Position numbers and translations under genes: made by a program. From Mageeibacillus sp. UBA5436 (GTDB lineage Bacteria; Bacillota; Clostridia; Saccharofermentanales; DTU023): DNA of 46,626 bases. Below, piece by piece: positions 26,274 through 34,947 of this stretch. Position 1 is the first letter of the stretch, and each line of letters opens with the position of its first letter. The notes under the pieces were generated by a model. It worked only from the letters and a program-made list of their open reading frames with translations. It ran no database searches and had not been told where the DNA came from. Location: contig DIRM01000020.1 of the NCBI GenBank assembly GCA_002427545.1, forward strand, positions 7,102 through 53,727, in the 5' to 3' direction.

Positions 26274-27725
26274 ATGCATCGTTCCAAAAATAATTCGATT
26301 AAAAAGACATTGTTAATATTAATCATTTGTGTTGTTATCTTATTACTTGTTTTGATTTTTTCTTTAATTTTGGCTCATTCTAGGCAGAAAAAAACAGTAA
26401 TGCTCGATAATACTAAATCCGAAAACATCATCCATACTAATAATTCTGAACAGACAGATTCTTCTAAACCGATTTCTTCAAAAGTTGAATCAAAAACAAC
26501 AGAAACCGCTGAAGGCATCGTCATCTCTTCAGAAGAAAGTTCTATCAATATGAGCGAAACAGAAATTTCTACCGAAACAAATCTTGAATTGCCTTTTATT
26601 GAGAAAATGGCATTTGTTCCTGATGAATTTGAGAAAGTTCAAAATTATTTTGGTTCTTTACCAGAAATCAAGCAAAATCATACTTTTGAACATACTAAAA
26701 TCAAGGCAATTTATCTTTCCGATGTTGATTATTTAGATAGCTATTTAGAGATGGTTAAAGGTACTGAAGTCAATACTTTTATCATTGATGCTAAAGAGAG
26801 TTATGGCATACTTTATGAGAGTCAAATTTCTTTAGCAAAAGAACTGAATGCTATTATTGAACATCGTGATTTAGAAAATATCTTTGAGCGTTGTCATAAT
26901 CAAGGTATTCGAGTCATTGCCAGAATTGTTTGTTTTAAAGATTCTACTCTGGAAAGCATTCGCCCTGATTTAACAATCTCCACAAAAAATAATGTTCCGA
27001 TTGAATATCCTTTAGAAGGCTACCAAACTTTTGCTAATCCTTATGATCAACGTGTTTGGCAATATTTAATAGATATAGCCAATGAAGTTATTGATTTAGG
27101 CGCTGATGAAATTCAATTCGACTATGTTCGTTTCCCCTCAGGGGAGCCAGCTGAAGGCACGGTTCCTTATTTTGGTGAACCAGATGAAGTTCCACAAAAA
27201 TACTCTGCAATTAATCGTTTTTTACAAACGGCAGTTATCGAAATACAAGAGAATAAAAATACTCCAGTTGGAGCAGATTTATTCTCAATCGTTATGACCA
27301 GTGAACTTGACGGCAAGGCCATTGGACAATTTTGGAATTTTATCGGTTTATCTGGTATAGATAATCTTTGTCCTATGATTTACCCATCTCATTATGCCAA
27401 TGCTTCTGTTGGCGGGATTTTAGGGAATGGTGAAGGTTCTATGATTGGCAATAATCTTTATGAAGCACCTGATCTAGAGCCATATAATGTCGTTATAGAT
27501 GCTTTTGTTGATGGTATGCCTGCTATTCAACAAGAAGGTTATGCTCACATCCGTCCTTATTTACAAGCTTTTACTGCCGATTATTTACTGGAAGGTTATT
27601 ATAAAGAATATACATCTGAAGAAATACATGAGCAAATTCAAGCTGTATACGATTCCGGCTTAGAAGAATGGGTTTTATGGAATGTACAATTGGAATATCC
27701 CAAAGGTACTTTTCTAGCAGATTAA
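26274..27725 (+). CDS. DUF4015 putative glycoside hydrolase, membrane-anchored
   Basis: 483 residues. A basic N-terminus and a single strong hydrophobic segment (about 11-33) serve as signal anchor, followed by a Ser/Thr/Glu-rich linker (about 50-120) that probably spans the wall. The outer domain (about 139-480) is the TIM-barrel DUF4015 family, with the segments KAIYLSDVDYLDSYLEMV, TFIIDAKESYGILYES, VIARIVCFKDSTLE and the acid-rich GADEIQFDYVRFPSGEP where catalysis is likely. The family is thought to act on polysaccharide, but the substrate is not known. It sits 24 bases before the MurE-like gene; the linkage hints at the cell wall. Confidence 0.82.
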   Translation: MHRSKNNSIKKTLLILIICVVILLLVLIFSLILAHSRQKKTVMLDNTKSENIIHTNNSEQTDSSKPISSKVESKTTETAEGIVISSEESSINMSETEISTETNLELPFIEKMAFVPDEFEKVQNYFGSLPEIKQNHTFEHTKIKAIYLSDVDYLDSYLEMVKGTEVNTFIIDAKESYGILYESQISLAKELNAIIEHRDLENIFERCHNQGIRVIARIVCFKDSTLESIRPDLTISTKNNVPIEYPLEGYQTFANPYDQRVWQYLIDIANEVIDLGADEIQFDYVRFPSGEPAEGTVPYFGEPDEVPQKYSAINRFLQTAVIEIQENKNTPVGADLFSIVMTSELDGKAIGQFWNFIGLSGIDNLCPMIYPSHYANASVGGILGNGEGSMIGNNLYEAPDLEPYNVVIDAFVDGMPAIQQEGYAHIRPYLQAFTADYLLEGYYKEYTSEEIHEQIQAVYDSGLEEWVLWNVQLEYPKGTFLAD

Positions 27726-27749
27726 TCATTAAAATTAGGGCGGTTTATT

Positions 27750-29324
27750 ATGCAAGAAACAAAAGATTTCAAAAAGTATATTCAAATTTTAAATAATCAT
27801 CAGATTCATTTTGAAATTTATCTAAATGATAAATTTTTAAGTGAAGATGATTTTAATCAATTGCATCATATGAATTTTGACTATATTAGTTATGATTCTC
27901 GAGATGTCGATAAGAATACTTTTTTTATTTGTAAAGGCAAAAATTTTTCTGATGAATACCTTGAAATGGCCATTCAAAACGGTGCCTCTCTCTATATGTC
28001 GGAAAAAAACTATCATAAAAATATTCCGGCCATCATCGTTTCAAATTTACGTGAGGCCTTGTTTTTATTAGCTGAATTTTATTTTAATTATCCACAGAAT
28101 CATCTCAAATTGATTGGCATCACTGGTACTAAAGGTAAATCCACTACTACCTTGATTCTCGAGAGTATTTTTGAACAAATGGCTTTACAAAATAAAAGTA
28201 AACCGGCAGGTGTCATCTCCTCCATTTATAATTTTGATGGTTTTACTAGAGAAGAAAGTTCTTTAACCACACCAGAGCCAATTGAGCTAATGTCCATTTT
28301 AGCAAATTGCCGTAAAGCTGGTCTGCAATATGTATTAATAGAAGCCTCTTCTCAAGCTCTTAAAAACAATCGTTTAATGACAATTCATTTTGATGCCTCC
28401 ATCTTTTTAAATATTTCTTCGGATCATATTTCAGATATCGAACATCCTGATTTTGAAGATTATTTTCAGTCGAAAATAAAGATTTTCAGACAATCGAATC
28501 ATATTTTTTTAGATCATGCTTTATTAAATTTTAATGAAGTTCAAACTGCTTTAACTTCAGCCGCTTTGCCAACAACTTTTTCTGTTAATGATATTGCAGC
28601 TGATTATTTATTAAACTCTTATCAACAAAAGCAGACTTTTGCTGAATTAAATATTAAACTTATCGATTATGAACTGATTTTCAAAACAAAATTATTCGGT
28701 GAATTCAATGCTCAAAATATTCTCGCCGCTATTGCTGTAGCAAAACATTATGGAATATCTGATTGTATTATTAAAGAAGGTATACAAAAAGCAAGAGTTC
28801 CCGGCAGAATGGAATTGTTTCATGATCAAGCAGAAAACATTTTTTGCTTGGTCGATTTTGCTCATAATCAATTAAGTTTTCAAACTATTTTCCAATTTAC
28901 CAAACAATATTTTTCAGATTTTTATCAAATTGTGGTATTTGGTTCTGTTGGAGGAAAAGCAATTAATCGTCGAAAAGAACTCGGAGACATTGCTGGCAAA
29001 TATGCTGATTTATCTATTCTAACTGAAGATAATTCGAGCATTGAAAATCAACATGATATTAATTTAGAAATTATATCCGCTATTGAGAAAAGCCATGGAA
29101 AATGGTTAGAAATTGTTGACAGAAAATCTGCTATCGCAAAAGCCTTTGAAATCGCTCAGGCACATTTTCAAAAATCAGAACAGAAAGTAATTATTTTATT
29201 CCTGGGTCGTGGTGTAGAAAACTCGATGAAAATAGGAAAAATAAATATACCATACCCTAGTGATATTGAAATGGTAGAAGAATATTTAACCAAATTAAAT
29301 AAAATTAAAGGCAAGACGAATTAA
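27750..29324 (+). CDS. Mur ligase, MurE-like, with atypical substrate motif
   Basis: 524 residues with MurE architecture. The N-terminal domain (DYISYDSRDVDKNTFFICKG) binds UDP-MurNAc. The central ATPase has GTKGKST at 126-132, the EASSQALK block at 198-205, and the carbamylated-lysine region with K242. The C-terminal domain starts near VPGRMELF and has VDFAHN at 368-373. In MurE the DNPR (meso-diaminopimelate) or DDP-type (lysine) motif selects the third amino acid. Here the same place reads DNSS (427-430), and the region before it (VFGSVGGKAINRRKELGDIAG) differs from the usual GGDRD. It is probably a paralogue or a variant with a different substrate. Followed by a strong terminator. Confidence 0.75.
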   Translation: MQETKDFKKYIQILNNHQIHFEIYLNDKFLSEDDFNQLHHMNFDYISYDSRDVDKNTFFICKGKNFSDEYLEMAIQNGASLYMSEKNYHKNIPAIIVSNLREALFLLAEFYFNYPQNHLKLIGITGTKGKSTTTLILESIFEQMALQNKSKPAGVISSIYNFDGFTREESSLTTPEPIELMSILANCRKAGLQYVLIEASSQALKNNRLMTIHFDASIFLNISSDHISDIEHPDFEDYFQSKIKIFRQSNHIFLDHALLNFNEVQTALTSAALPTTFSVNDIAADYLLNSYQQKQTFAELNIKLIDYELIFKTKLFGEFNAQNILAAIAVAKHYGISDCIIKEGIQKARVPGRMELFHDQAENIFCLVDFAHNQLSFQTIFQFTKQYFSDFYQIVVFGSVGGKAINRRKELGDIAGKYADLSILTEDNSSIENQHDINLEIISAIEKSHGKWLEIVDRKSAIAKAFEIAQAHFQKSEQKVIILFLGRGVENSMKIGKINIPYPSDIEMVEEYLTKLNKIKGKTN

Positions 29325-29343
29325 TAAACTGTCTTGCCTTTTT
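29310..29343 (+). terminator. Terminator after the MurE-like gene
   Basis: An 8-bp stem GGCAAGAC / GTCTTGCC followed by five T. The left arm lies inside the last codons of the gene. Confidence 0.88.
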
Positions 29344-29368
29344 GCTTCTATCTCTTTTATTTACAATT

Positions 29369-30256
29369 TTATTCTGTATAGCGTTGTTCTAATCTACTAA
29401 AGAAATAAGAGATAACAATACCAACTGTAAACATGGCGAAACTCAATAATAAAGCCGTGCCAAAGTACAATTGCATTGCCTCTAAATTATCTAGACTAAA
29501 GGCTGGAAATATAACCGTTGGGAATATGGCAAGAGTTGAGCCAATAACCAAACCAAATATAAAGTGATACATTTTACTATAATATTTTTCAAATAAATAA
29601 TTTGTTAACTTTGCCAAGAGTAAAACACAGAGTACTGCGCCTAAAACAAAAGGAATGATCATGGCAAAATCAATACTAACAATGGATGATGCCATTTTGT
29701 CATAAAGGCCAAAATAGATTAAAAAATTCGAAGGGCTAAGACCCGGAACAACAAATCCTAAAGCGAATATGAAACCACTCATAAACCATGCAGGAATACT
29801 AGGTGTAACGGCTGTAAAAGATTGTTCCCCTAAGAACATGATTCCGAAAACAAAAACTGCAGAGATAAGACTGACTAACATATCTGATACTGATCTGCCT
29901 TTCAGTCCTGCATTTCTATAAATAGAAGGTACTGTGCCTGCGACAAAACCGATAAATAAGGAAGTAAAGAGCGCTGCATATGTGCCAAATGCGGCTTCAA
30001 TTACACCAGAAAAAAACAAAATACCTAAAACCCCACCTATACCAAGCGGCAAGAAGAAAAGAAAATTTTCTTTAAAGCGATATGTAATATTGGCTAAAAA
30101 GGCCATTGCCTTATCATAGACACCTAAAATGACAGAAAGTACACCACCAGAAAGACCTGGAACAATGGCGCCAAAGCCTATAATAAATCCTTTTAAAACA
30201 CGCATCAGCCAATTGCCAAGTTTGGAGCTTTTATTTTCTAAATTTTTGTCAGTCAT
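29369..30256 (-). CDS. popT: DUF368 membrane protein, PopT-like undecaprenyl phosphate translocase
   Basis: 295 residues with about eight hydrophobic segments and two matching motifs, GAIVPGLSGGVLSVILGVYDK (about 29-49) and FVVPGLSPSNFLIYFGLYDKM (about 168-188), which mark the inverted repeat of the DUF368 family. Members named PopT flip undecaprenyl phosphate back across the membrane for reuse in wall synthesis; whether this one does so is by homology only. It lies close to the MurE-like and DUF4015 genes but is on the other strand, ending head to tail with them. Confidence 0.85.
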   Translation of the reverse strand: MTDKNLENKSSKLGNWLMRVLKGFIIGFGAIVPGLSGGVLSVILGVYDKAMAFLANITYRFKENFLFFLPLGIGGVLGILFFSGVIEAAFGTYAALFTSLFIGFVAGTVPSIYRNAGLKGRSVSDMLVSLISAVFVFGIMFLGEQSFTAVTPSIPAWFMSGFIFALGFVVPGLSPSNFLIYFGLYDKMASSIVSIDFAMIIPFVLGAVLCVLLLAKLTNYLFEKYYSKMYHFIFGLVIGSTLAIFPTVIFPAFSLDNLEAMQLYFGTALLLSFAMFTVGIVISYFFSRLEQRYTE

Positions 30257-30531
30257 AATTACCTTTTATTTTTTATTTTATAATAATATTTTAATTTATG
30301 GATGAAATTATTAATCATATTCCAGTCATTTTTAACATTTTTATAAGTATATCGATAATGCAAATATTTTTCATCCTATACGAAATTTTTGTCTATGACG
30401 CTTAATTTTATTAATTATTTTTTGTGATTCCTCCACATTTGAACAAACCATATTTCATTTTTAATATATATGATGCTGTATTTTCGAGAATTTAATGATC
30501 AAGATTTAGCTGCAAATAAACATATTCAAGC

Positions 30532-30560
30532 TTGACGCTATTCTGTTTCAGTTGTAATAT
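30532..30560 (+). promoter_or_regulatory. thrS promoter
   Basis: TTGACG (30532-30537), exactly 17 bases, TAATAT (30555-30560), just before the T-box leader. Transcription should start near 30567. Confidence 0.8.
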
Positions 30561-30566
30561 TATCTC

Positions 30567-30808
30567 AATTACAAAAGCATTGACGGAAAGAGTAATTGAA
30601 GCTTTCATCCTCAGAGAAAAAAGATTTTAGCTGCGAATCTTTTGTTTGAAAATCAATGAAAACCACTCCCGAGCTGACTATGTAAACAGCATTTGATTAA
30701 TATTTGCTAGTCTAAGTAGTTCCGTGATTCTGCGTTAAGGAAATAATGAAGTAAAAAACAAGGTGGAACCGTGTTACTAGCACCCTTGAATGAAAGGGTG
30801 CTTTTTTA
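30567..30808 (+). promoter_or_regulatory. T-box riboswitch leader of thrS
   Basis: The leader RNA senses uncharged tRNA-Thr and lets transcription read through into thrS. Seen directly: the T-box/antiterminator sequence AAGGTGGAACCGTG (30761 on), a competing terminator with a 7- to 9-bp GC-rich stem (arms ACCCTT / AAGGGT, 30781-30800) followed by six T, and a stem I region upstream. A candidate specifier is ACC at about 30662-30664, followed by A. The fit to threonine comes mainly from the downstream gene. Confidence 0.9.
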
Positions 30809-30868
30809 TTGTCAAAAAAACTCTCTCAGAAACGACTAAAAGATAAATAAAAAAACAGGAGCAAGAAA

Positions 30869-32812
30869 ATGAATATTAAATTACCAGATGGATCTAGTTT
30901 AGAATTACAAGAAAATTCAAACGCATATGATGCTGCTTTGGCTATTAGCGAAGGACTGGCTAGGAATGTCTATATCGCTAAAATAAATGGCGAATTAAAA
31001 GATTTGCGCACAAAATTAAAAGAAGACGATGTTTTAGAATTATTAAAATTTGACCAATTAGCTGCAAAGAAAGCTTTTTGGCATACCACTTCTCATATCA
31101 TGGCACAAGCCATTAAGAGAATTAATCCTAAAGCAAAATTAGCAATTGGCCCATCGATTGATGATGGTTTTTATTATGATATAGACATAGATAAAACTTT
31201 AACTTCTGAAGATTTAAATGCCATCGAAAAAGAAATGAAAAATATAGTCAAAGAAAATTTATCTTTGGAATATTCAACGATGAATCGTGCAGATGCCTTG
31301 GCTTGGGCTAAAGACAAAGATGAAGATTTTAAAGTTGAATTAATTCAAGATTTACCTGAAGACGCTACGATCTCTTTTTATACTCAAGGAGATTTTACTG
31401 ATTTATGTGCTGGCCCTCATATTATGCGCACGGGTCAAGTAAAGGCTTTTAAGTTATTACAAGTTTCTGGTGCATATTGGCATGGCGATGAAAAAAATAA
31501 AATGTTACAAAGAATCTATGGTATTAGTTTTCCAGATAAAAAAATGCTCAAAGAACATTTAGAAATGCTAGAAGAGGCTAAAAAACGCGATCATAATAAA
31601 TTAGGTCGTGAATTGGGTTACTTTACTACGATTGATGTCGTAGGACAAGGCTTACCTTTACTAATGCCCAAAGGAGCAAAAACTTATCAAATATTAACCC
31701 GTTTCGTTGAAGACGAAGAACAAAGACGTGGTTATCAAATTACCAAAACACCATTGATGGCTAAATCTGATCTTTATAAAATTTCAGGTCACTGGGATCA
31801 TTATCGTGATGGCATGTTCATCCTTGGAGATCCGGATGAAAAAGATGGAGAGTCTGCTTATGCTCTAAGACCAATGACTTGCCCATTTCAATATCAAATT
31901 TATAAAACTGAAACACGTAGCTATCGCGATTTGCCAATTCGCTATAATGAAACCTCTACACTTTTCCGCAATGAAGCTTCTGGTGAAATGCATGGTTTGA
32001 TTCGTTTAAGACAGTTTACTATTTCTGAAGGCCATATTATGGTAACTCCAGAACAATTAGAAGATGAATTTGTTGGAGCTTTTGATCTTGCTAATTACAT
32101 GATTGGCGCTTTAGGTTTTCAAGATGATGTCTCTTATCGTTTCTCCATTTGGGATCCTGATAATAGTGATAAATATATTGGTAATCCACAAGATTGGGAA
32201 AATGCTCAAAACGCTATGCAAAAGATTTTGGATGATACAGGTATATCTTATGAAACAGGTATTGGTGAAGCAGCATTTTACGGCCCTAAATTAGATATTC
32301 AAATTAAAAATGTTTTTGGTAAAGAAGATACTTTAATTACCATTCAAATTGATTTTCAATTGGCCGAGCGCTTTAATATGGTTTACATCGATAAAAATGG
32401 CGAAAAGAAACATCCTTTCATTATTCATCGTACTTCTATTGGTTGTTATGAAAGAACCATGGCTTTATTAATTGAAAAATATGCTGGAGCCTTACCATTG
32501 TGGATGGCACCTGAACAAATCAGAGTAATGCCTATTGCTGAAAGTCATGTTGAAGGTGCTAAAAAAGCAATGAAACGTTTAGAAGAAGCTGGTTTTAGAG
32601 TTGCAATTGATAGTAGAAATGAAAAAATCGGCCGTAAAATTAGAGATGCACAAATGGAAAAAATTCCTTATATGCTTGTGATGGGTGATCAAGAGATCAA
32701 TAGTCAAAATTATTCTGTGCGTCATCGTAAACATGCAGATCTTGGAAGCATGAGTGAAGCTGAATTAATAGCTCGACTGAATCAAGAAGTTAAAGATTTC
32801 GTCACCGATTAA
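30869..32812 (+). CDS. thrS: Threonine-tRNA ligase
   Basis: Charges tRNA-Thr with threonine. The 647-residue protein is complete: N-terminal TGS domain (1-62), editing domain with HTTSHIMAQA, class II core with the zinc-binding RPMTCPFQ region, motif 2 FRNEASGEMHGLIRLRQF, the later HRTSIGCYERTMALLIE motif 3, and a C-terminal anticodon-binding domain (about 545-647). An AGGAGC site precedes the ATG. Controlled by the T-box leader directly upstream. Confidence 0.98.
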   Translation: MNIKLPDGSSLELQENSNAYDAALAISEGLARNVYIAKINGELKDLRTKLKEDDVLELLKFDQLAAKKAFWHTTSHIMAQAIKRINPKAKLAIGPSIDDGFYYDIDIDKTLTSEDLNAIEKEMKNIVKENLSLEYSTMNRADALAWAKDKDEDFKVELIQDLPEDATISFYTQGDFTDLCAGPHIMRTGQVKAFKLLQVSGAYWHGDEKNKMLQRIYGISFPDKKMLKEHLEMLEEAKKRDHNKLGRELGYFTTIDVVGQGLPLLMPKGAKTYQILTRFVEDEEQRRGYQITKTPLMAKSDLYKISGHWDHYRDGMFILGDPDEKDGESAYALRPMTCPFQYQIYKTETRSYRDLPIRYNETSTLFRNEASGEMHGLIRLRQFTISEGHIMVTPEQLEDEFVGAFDLANYMIGALGFQDDVSYRFSIWDPDNSDKYIGNPQDWENAQNAMQKILDDTGISYETGIGEAAFYGPKLDIQIKNVFGKEDTLITIQIDFQLAERFNMVYIDKNGEKKHPFIIHRTSIGCYERTMALLIEKYAGALPLWMAPEQIRVMPIAESHVEGAKKAMKRLEEAGFRVAIDSRNEKIGRKIRDAQMEKIPYMLVMGDQEINSQNYSVRHRKHADLGSMSEAELIARLNQEVKDFVTD

Positions 32813-32885
32813 TGGACTTTAATTAACAGGTTCTTTCTTTTAATTAAAAATTATAAAAATTACATTATCATTATTCATAATCAAA

Positions 32886-32927
32886 AAAGACTATTCATAG
32901 AGAAATTAATTTCAATGGATAGTCTTT
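32886..32927 (+). terminator. Possible terminator after thrS
   Basis: AAGACTAT / ATAGTCTT arms with a long loop followed by T-rich DNA, about 75 bases past thrS. The reverse strand could work too for the DUF2089 pair, so direction is uncertain. Confidence 0.45.
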
Positions 32928-33006
32928 TAAATTTGTTTAATTTTTAATAATTTATGGATACTGAAATATATTTATATTAATCATTTGAGCAAATAGAGAA
33001 CCATTA

Positions 33007-33231
33007 TTATTCAGATGTTAAATCCATATATTTTAATTCTTGGATACAAGTTCTGGCCAGATTCATACCGAATAGGATGACACCTATGTATTTTAATTGA
33101 CTGCAAATAATAAATCCTGCAACAAAAACGATAAAAGCTAAAATTAAACCACGATGGTTGGCATTAATTGATATCATTTTTTCTAAAAATAAAAAAGCTA
33201 ACAATAAAACCAAATAAAGAAAAGTTATCAT
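33007..33231 (-). CDS. Small two-helix membrane protein
   Basis: 74 residues with two hydrophobic segments (about 2-19 and 28-46) and a short charged tail. It follows the DUF2089 regulator by ten bases with a GAGGGATG ribosome site, and this pairing of a DUF2089 protein with a small membrane protein suggests that the two act together. Its own function is unknown. Confidence 0.65.
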   Translation of the reverse strand: MITFLYLVLLLAFLFLEKMISINANHRGLILAFIVFVAGFIICSQLKYIGVILFGMNLARTCIQELKYMDLTSE

Positions 33232-33241
33232 CTATCATCCC

Positions 33242-33529
33242 TCACTTCTTCTCATTTTGATAGGCATCAATTAATTGTTTTGCCGTCGTTAAATCTAATT
33301 TATCCTGCAAAGTCAATTCTTTAACTAAAGAAATTAAATCATCCGACTTTTCCTTTTCCGTTATTTCAATTTTTTGAATTAATCGATCTAAGCGTAAACG
33401 AATCGTCGGGTAAGTAATTTCATAATGTTTTGCCAATTCTTTCAAAGATCCAGATGAGATAAGAAATAATTTAATAAAATCTAATTCTTGTTCATCCATC
33501 TCCGAAAGCCATGCTGGAATGTTATCCAT
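33242..33529 (-). CDS. DUF2089 family DNA-binding protein
   Basis: 95-residue protein with a helix-turn-helix at about 33-55 (LKELAKHYEITYPTIRLRLD), typical for DUF2089. The protein probably binds DNA, and the repeated operator-like elements directly upstream of its start may be its targets. The start MDNIPAWL at 33529 has GCGGAG before it; a longer frame upstream lacks a good site and would run through the repeats. It makes an operon with the small membrane protein. Confidence 0.75.
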   Translation of the reverse strand: MDNIPAWLSEMDEQELDFIKLFLISSGSLKELAKHYEITYPTIRLRLDRLIQKIEITEKEKSDDLISLVKELTLQDKLDLTTAKQLIDAYQNEKK

Positions 33530-33566
33530 GTATAAAAATCTCCGCTCGACTTGATATTTATAGTAT

Positions 33567-33642
33567 ACTTTAACTATATTAAAGTCAATTTTAATTTTTA
33601 TTTCATTTATATTAAGTTTTTCTTTAACTTTATTAAAATCAA
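33567..33642 (-). repeat. Two near-identical 21-bp operator-like elements before the DUF2089 gene
   Basis: On the plus strand, CTTTAACTATATTAAAGTCAA at 33568-33588 and CTTTAACTTTATTAAAATCAA at 33622-33642 differ at only two positions and are 54 bases apart. The first copy, with one more base, forms a perfect 19-base dyad ACTTTAA-CTATA-TTAAAGT (33567-33585). The spacing is close to five helical turns. They cover a likely promoter of the DUF2089 gene. Confidence 0.7.
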
Positions 33643-33690
33643 GACAAAAAAAAGAACTTCTGAAGGAATTATGTTCCATTCAAAAGTTCT
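33643..33690 (-). terminator. Terminator after tRNA-Val
   Basis: Minus strand: AGAACTT-TTGAA arm pairing with TTC-AGAAGTTCT, then eight T, directly downstream of the tRNA-Val gene and just before the DUF2089 operator region. Confidence 0.8.
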
Positions 33691-33695
33691 ATTTT

Positions 33696-33772
33696 TGGTG
33701 GGCGGTATTGGGATCGAACCAACGACCTCTTGCATGTCACGCAAGCACTCTAACCTGCTGAGCTAACCGCCC
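33696..33772 (-). tRNA. tRNA-Val (GAC anticodon), CCA encoded
   Basis: 77 bases including the encoded CCA. The acceptor arms GGGCGGT and ACCGCCC pair fully. The anticodon stem CTTGC / GCAAG encloses loop GTGACAT with anticodon GAC, which reads valine codon GTC. The T arm holds GGTTCGATCC. Anticodon call is certain from the loop; the amino acid follows from the standard code. Confidence 0.95.
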
Positions 33773-33790
33773 AAATCATTATGCTTTCAA

Positions 33791-33819
33791 AGAATACTAT
33801 ATTCAAAAACAATCGTCAA
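33791..33819 (-). promoter_or_regulatory. tRNA-Val promoter
   Basis: Minus strand: TTGACG (33819-33814), exactly 17 bases, TATTCT (33796-33791), about 18 bases before the tRNA. Confidence 0.7.
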
Positions 33820-33865
33820 GGACAAGAAAAATAATCTTTTAGTATCAAACTAGTATCAAAAAAAT

Positions 33866-33893
33866 AAAAAAGCCCTGTATATCAAGGCTTTTA
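33866..33893 (-). terminator. Terminator after tRNA-Pro
   Basis: Minus strand: AAAAGCC / GGCTTTT with an 11-base loop and further T, just downstream of tRNA-Pro. Confidence 0.75.
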
Positions 33894-33900
33894 ATACTTT

Positions 33901-33976
33901 TGGTCGAGGTGACAAGACTTGAACTTGCGACCTCCTGCTCCCGAAGCAGGCACGCTACCAACTGCGCTACACCTCG
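33901..33976 (-). tRNA. tRNA-Pro (CGG anticodon), CCA encoded
   Basis: 76 bases including CCA. The acceptor arm begins with C (CGAGGTG) and pairs with CACCTCG; a C1-G72 pair is typical for bacterial tRNA-Pro. The anticodon stem CCTGC / GCAGG encloses TTCGGGA, anticodon CGG, reading proline codon CCG. Confidence 0.95.
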
Positions 33977-33995
33977 AATTTTTATTAACATAGGC

Positions 33996-34024
33996 ATTAT
34001 ATGAAACTAAAATGAATCTAACAA
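33996..34024 (-). promoter_or_regulatory. tRNA-Pro promoter
   Basis: Minus strand: TTGTTA (34024-34019), exactly 17 bases, TATAAT (34001-33996), about 20 bases before the tRNA. Confidence 0.75.
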
Positions 34025-34042
34025 GTTTTACTTCTTATTTTT

Positions 34043-34825
34043 TTACATTCTATTTAATTTCTTATAACGATCGATATTCTCTTGAGATAAAAACTCATAA
34101 GCGGCATTAATTTGTTGAAATTTTTCTTTTGCATCGTCAGATTTATTTAAATCCGGATGATATTTTTTTGCTAATTTGCGATAAGCTTCTTTTACTTGAG
34201 CTTCATTAATATTTAAAGGTAATTCCAAAGTAGCACAACTTTCTTTGTACTTTTTAGAAAAATCGGAAATTGGATTATAACCTGTATAGCCCGAATAATC
34301 ACCGCCTTGGCCACCACCAAAATTGGTATAGCCACCACTTTGAAAGTTTCTGAAAAATTCTTCAAAGACTTTTGACCATTGTTCTTGTTGTTCTCTTTTT
34401 CGTTTTTCTCTCGCAGCTTCTTCTGCTTCTTCTTTTTTACGATAATATTCTTCTTTATAGCTAGCAAAAGTCCGTTTTGTCCCAATATCTTGAATATAAA
34501 AAGTTGATCTATCATACAAATAAGTACAAACAGCGTATTTCCAATAATTTAAAAAAGAAACAAAACATGTTCCTAACATTGGAAAGATTAAAAGAATGGC
34601 TAATGGAATAAAGATCCAGAGTCTCGTAAATAAGAGCAAAGTAAAAGGATTGATAAATAAAAATAATACAAGGCAACCAAAAACAGGATAAAATAACTGT
34701 CTTATATTTTTTGTCTTTTCAACTAAAAAAGAGAATAATTTAATTAAGCCTCCAAATAAAACATCTAAAAACTTGGCTACTCCAAATAAAATATAGCCCC
34801 AAATTTTACAAAAAAATTTTTTCAA
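34043..34825 (-). CDS. Membrane-anchored J-domain protein
   Basis: 260 residues. An amphipathic N-terminus (1-40) is followed by two to three strongly hydrophobic segments (about 45-95), a charged coiled-coil-like stretch rich in E, K and R (about 125-150), a Gly-rich linker (about 160-180) and a C-terminal J domain (about 195-258) with the key HPD in KKYHPDLNKS. The J domain should activate a DnaK-type partner, here at the membrane. There is no Zn-finger or DnaJ C-terminal domain, so it is a type III J protein and not the housekeeping DnaJ. Confidence 0.85.
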   Translation of the reverse strand: MKKFFCKIWGYILFGVAKFLDVLFGGLIKLFSFLVEKTKNIRQLFYPVFGCLVLFLFINPFTLLLFTRLWIFIPLAILLIFPMLGTCFVSFLNYWKYAVCTYLYDRSTFYIQDIGTKRTFASYKEEYYRKKEEAEEAAREKRKREQQEQWSKVFEEFFRNFQSGGYTNFGGGQGGDYSGYTGYNPISDFSKKYKESCATLELPLNINEAQVKEAYRKLAKKYHPDLNKSDDAKEKFQQINAAYEFLSQENIDRYKKLNRM

Positions 34826-34947
34826 TATTTATACTCTCCTACCTATCTCTAAAGCAGTATGTTTGATTGTTCTTTATCAATCTGGCTTAGTTTAGCATAG
34901 CTTTGATAATGTTGTCATAAAAAATTTTGAACACTTAAGAATAATTA

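Noticed and set aside
33841..33865. Short AGTATCAAA direct repeat between the two tRNA genes, as an attachment site
   Set aside because: The repeats are about nine bases, no integrase or phage gene is near, and both tRNAs are intact.
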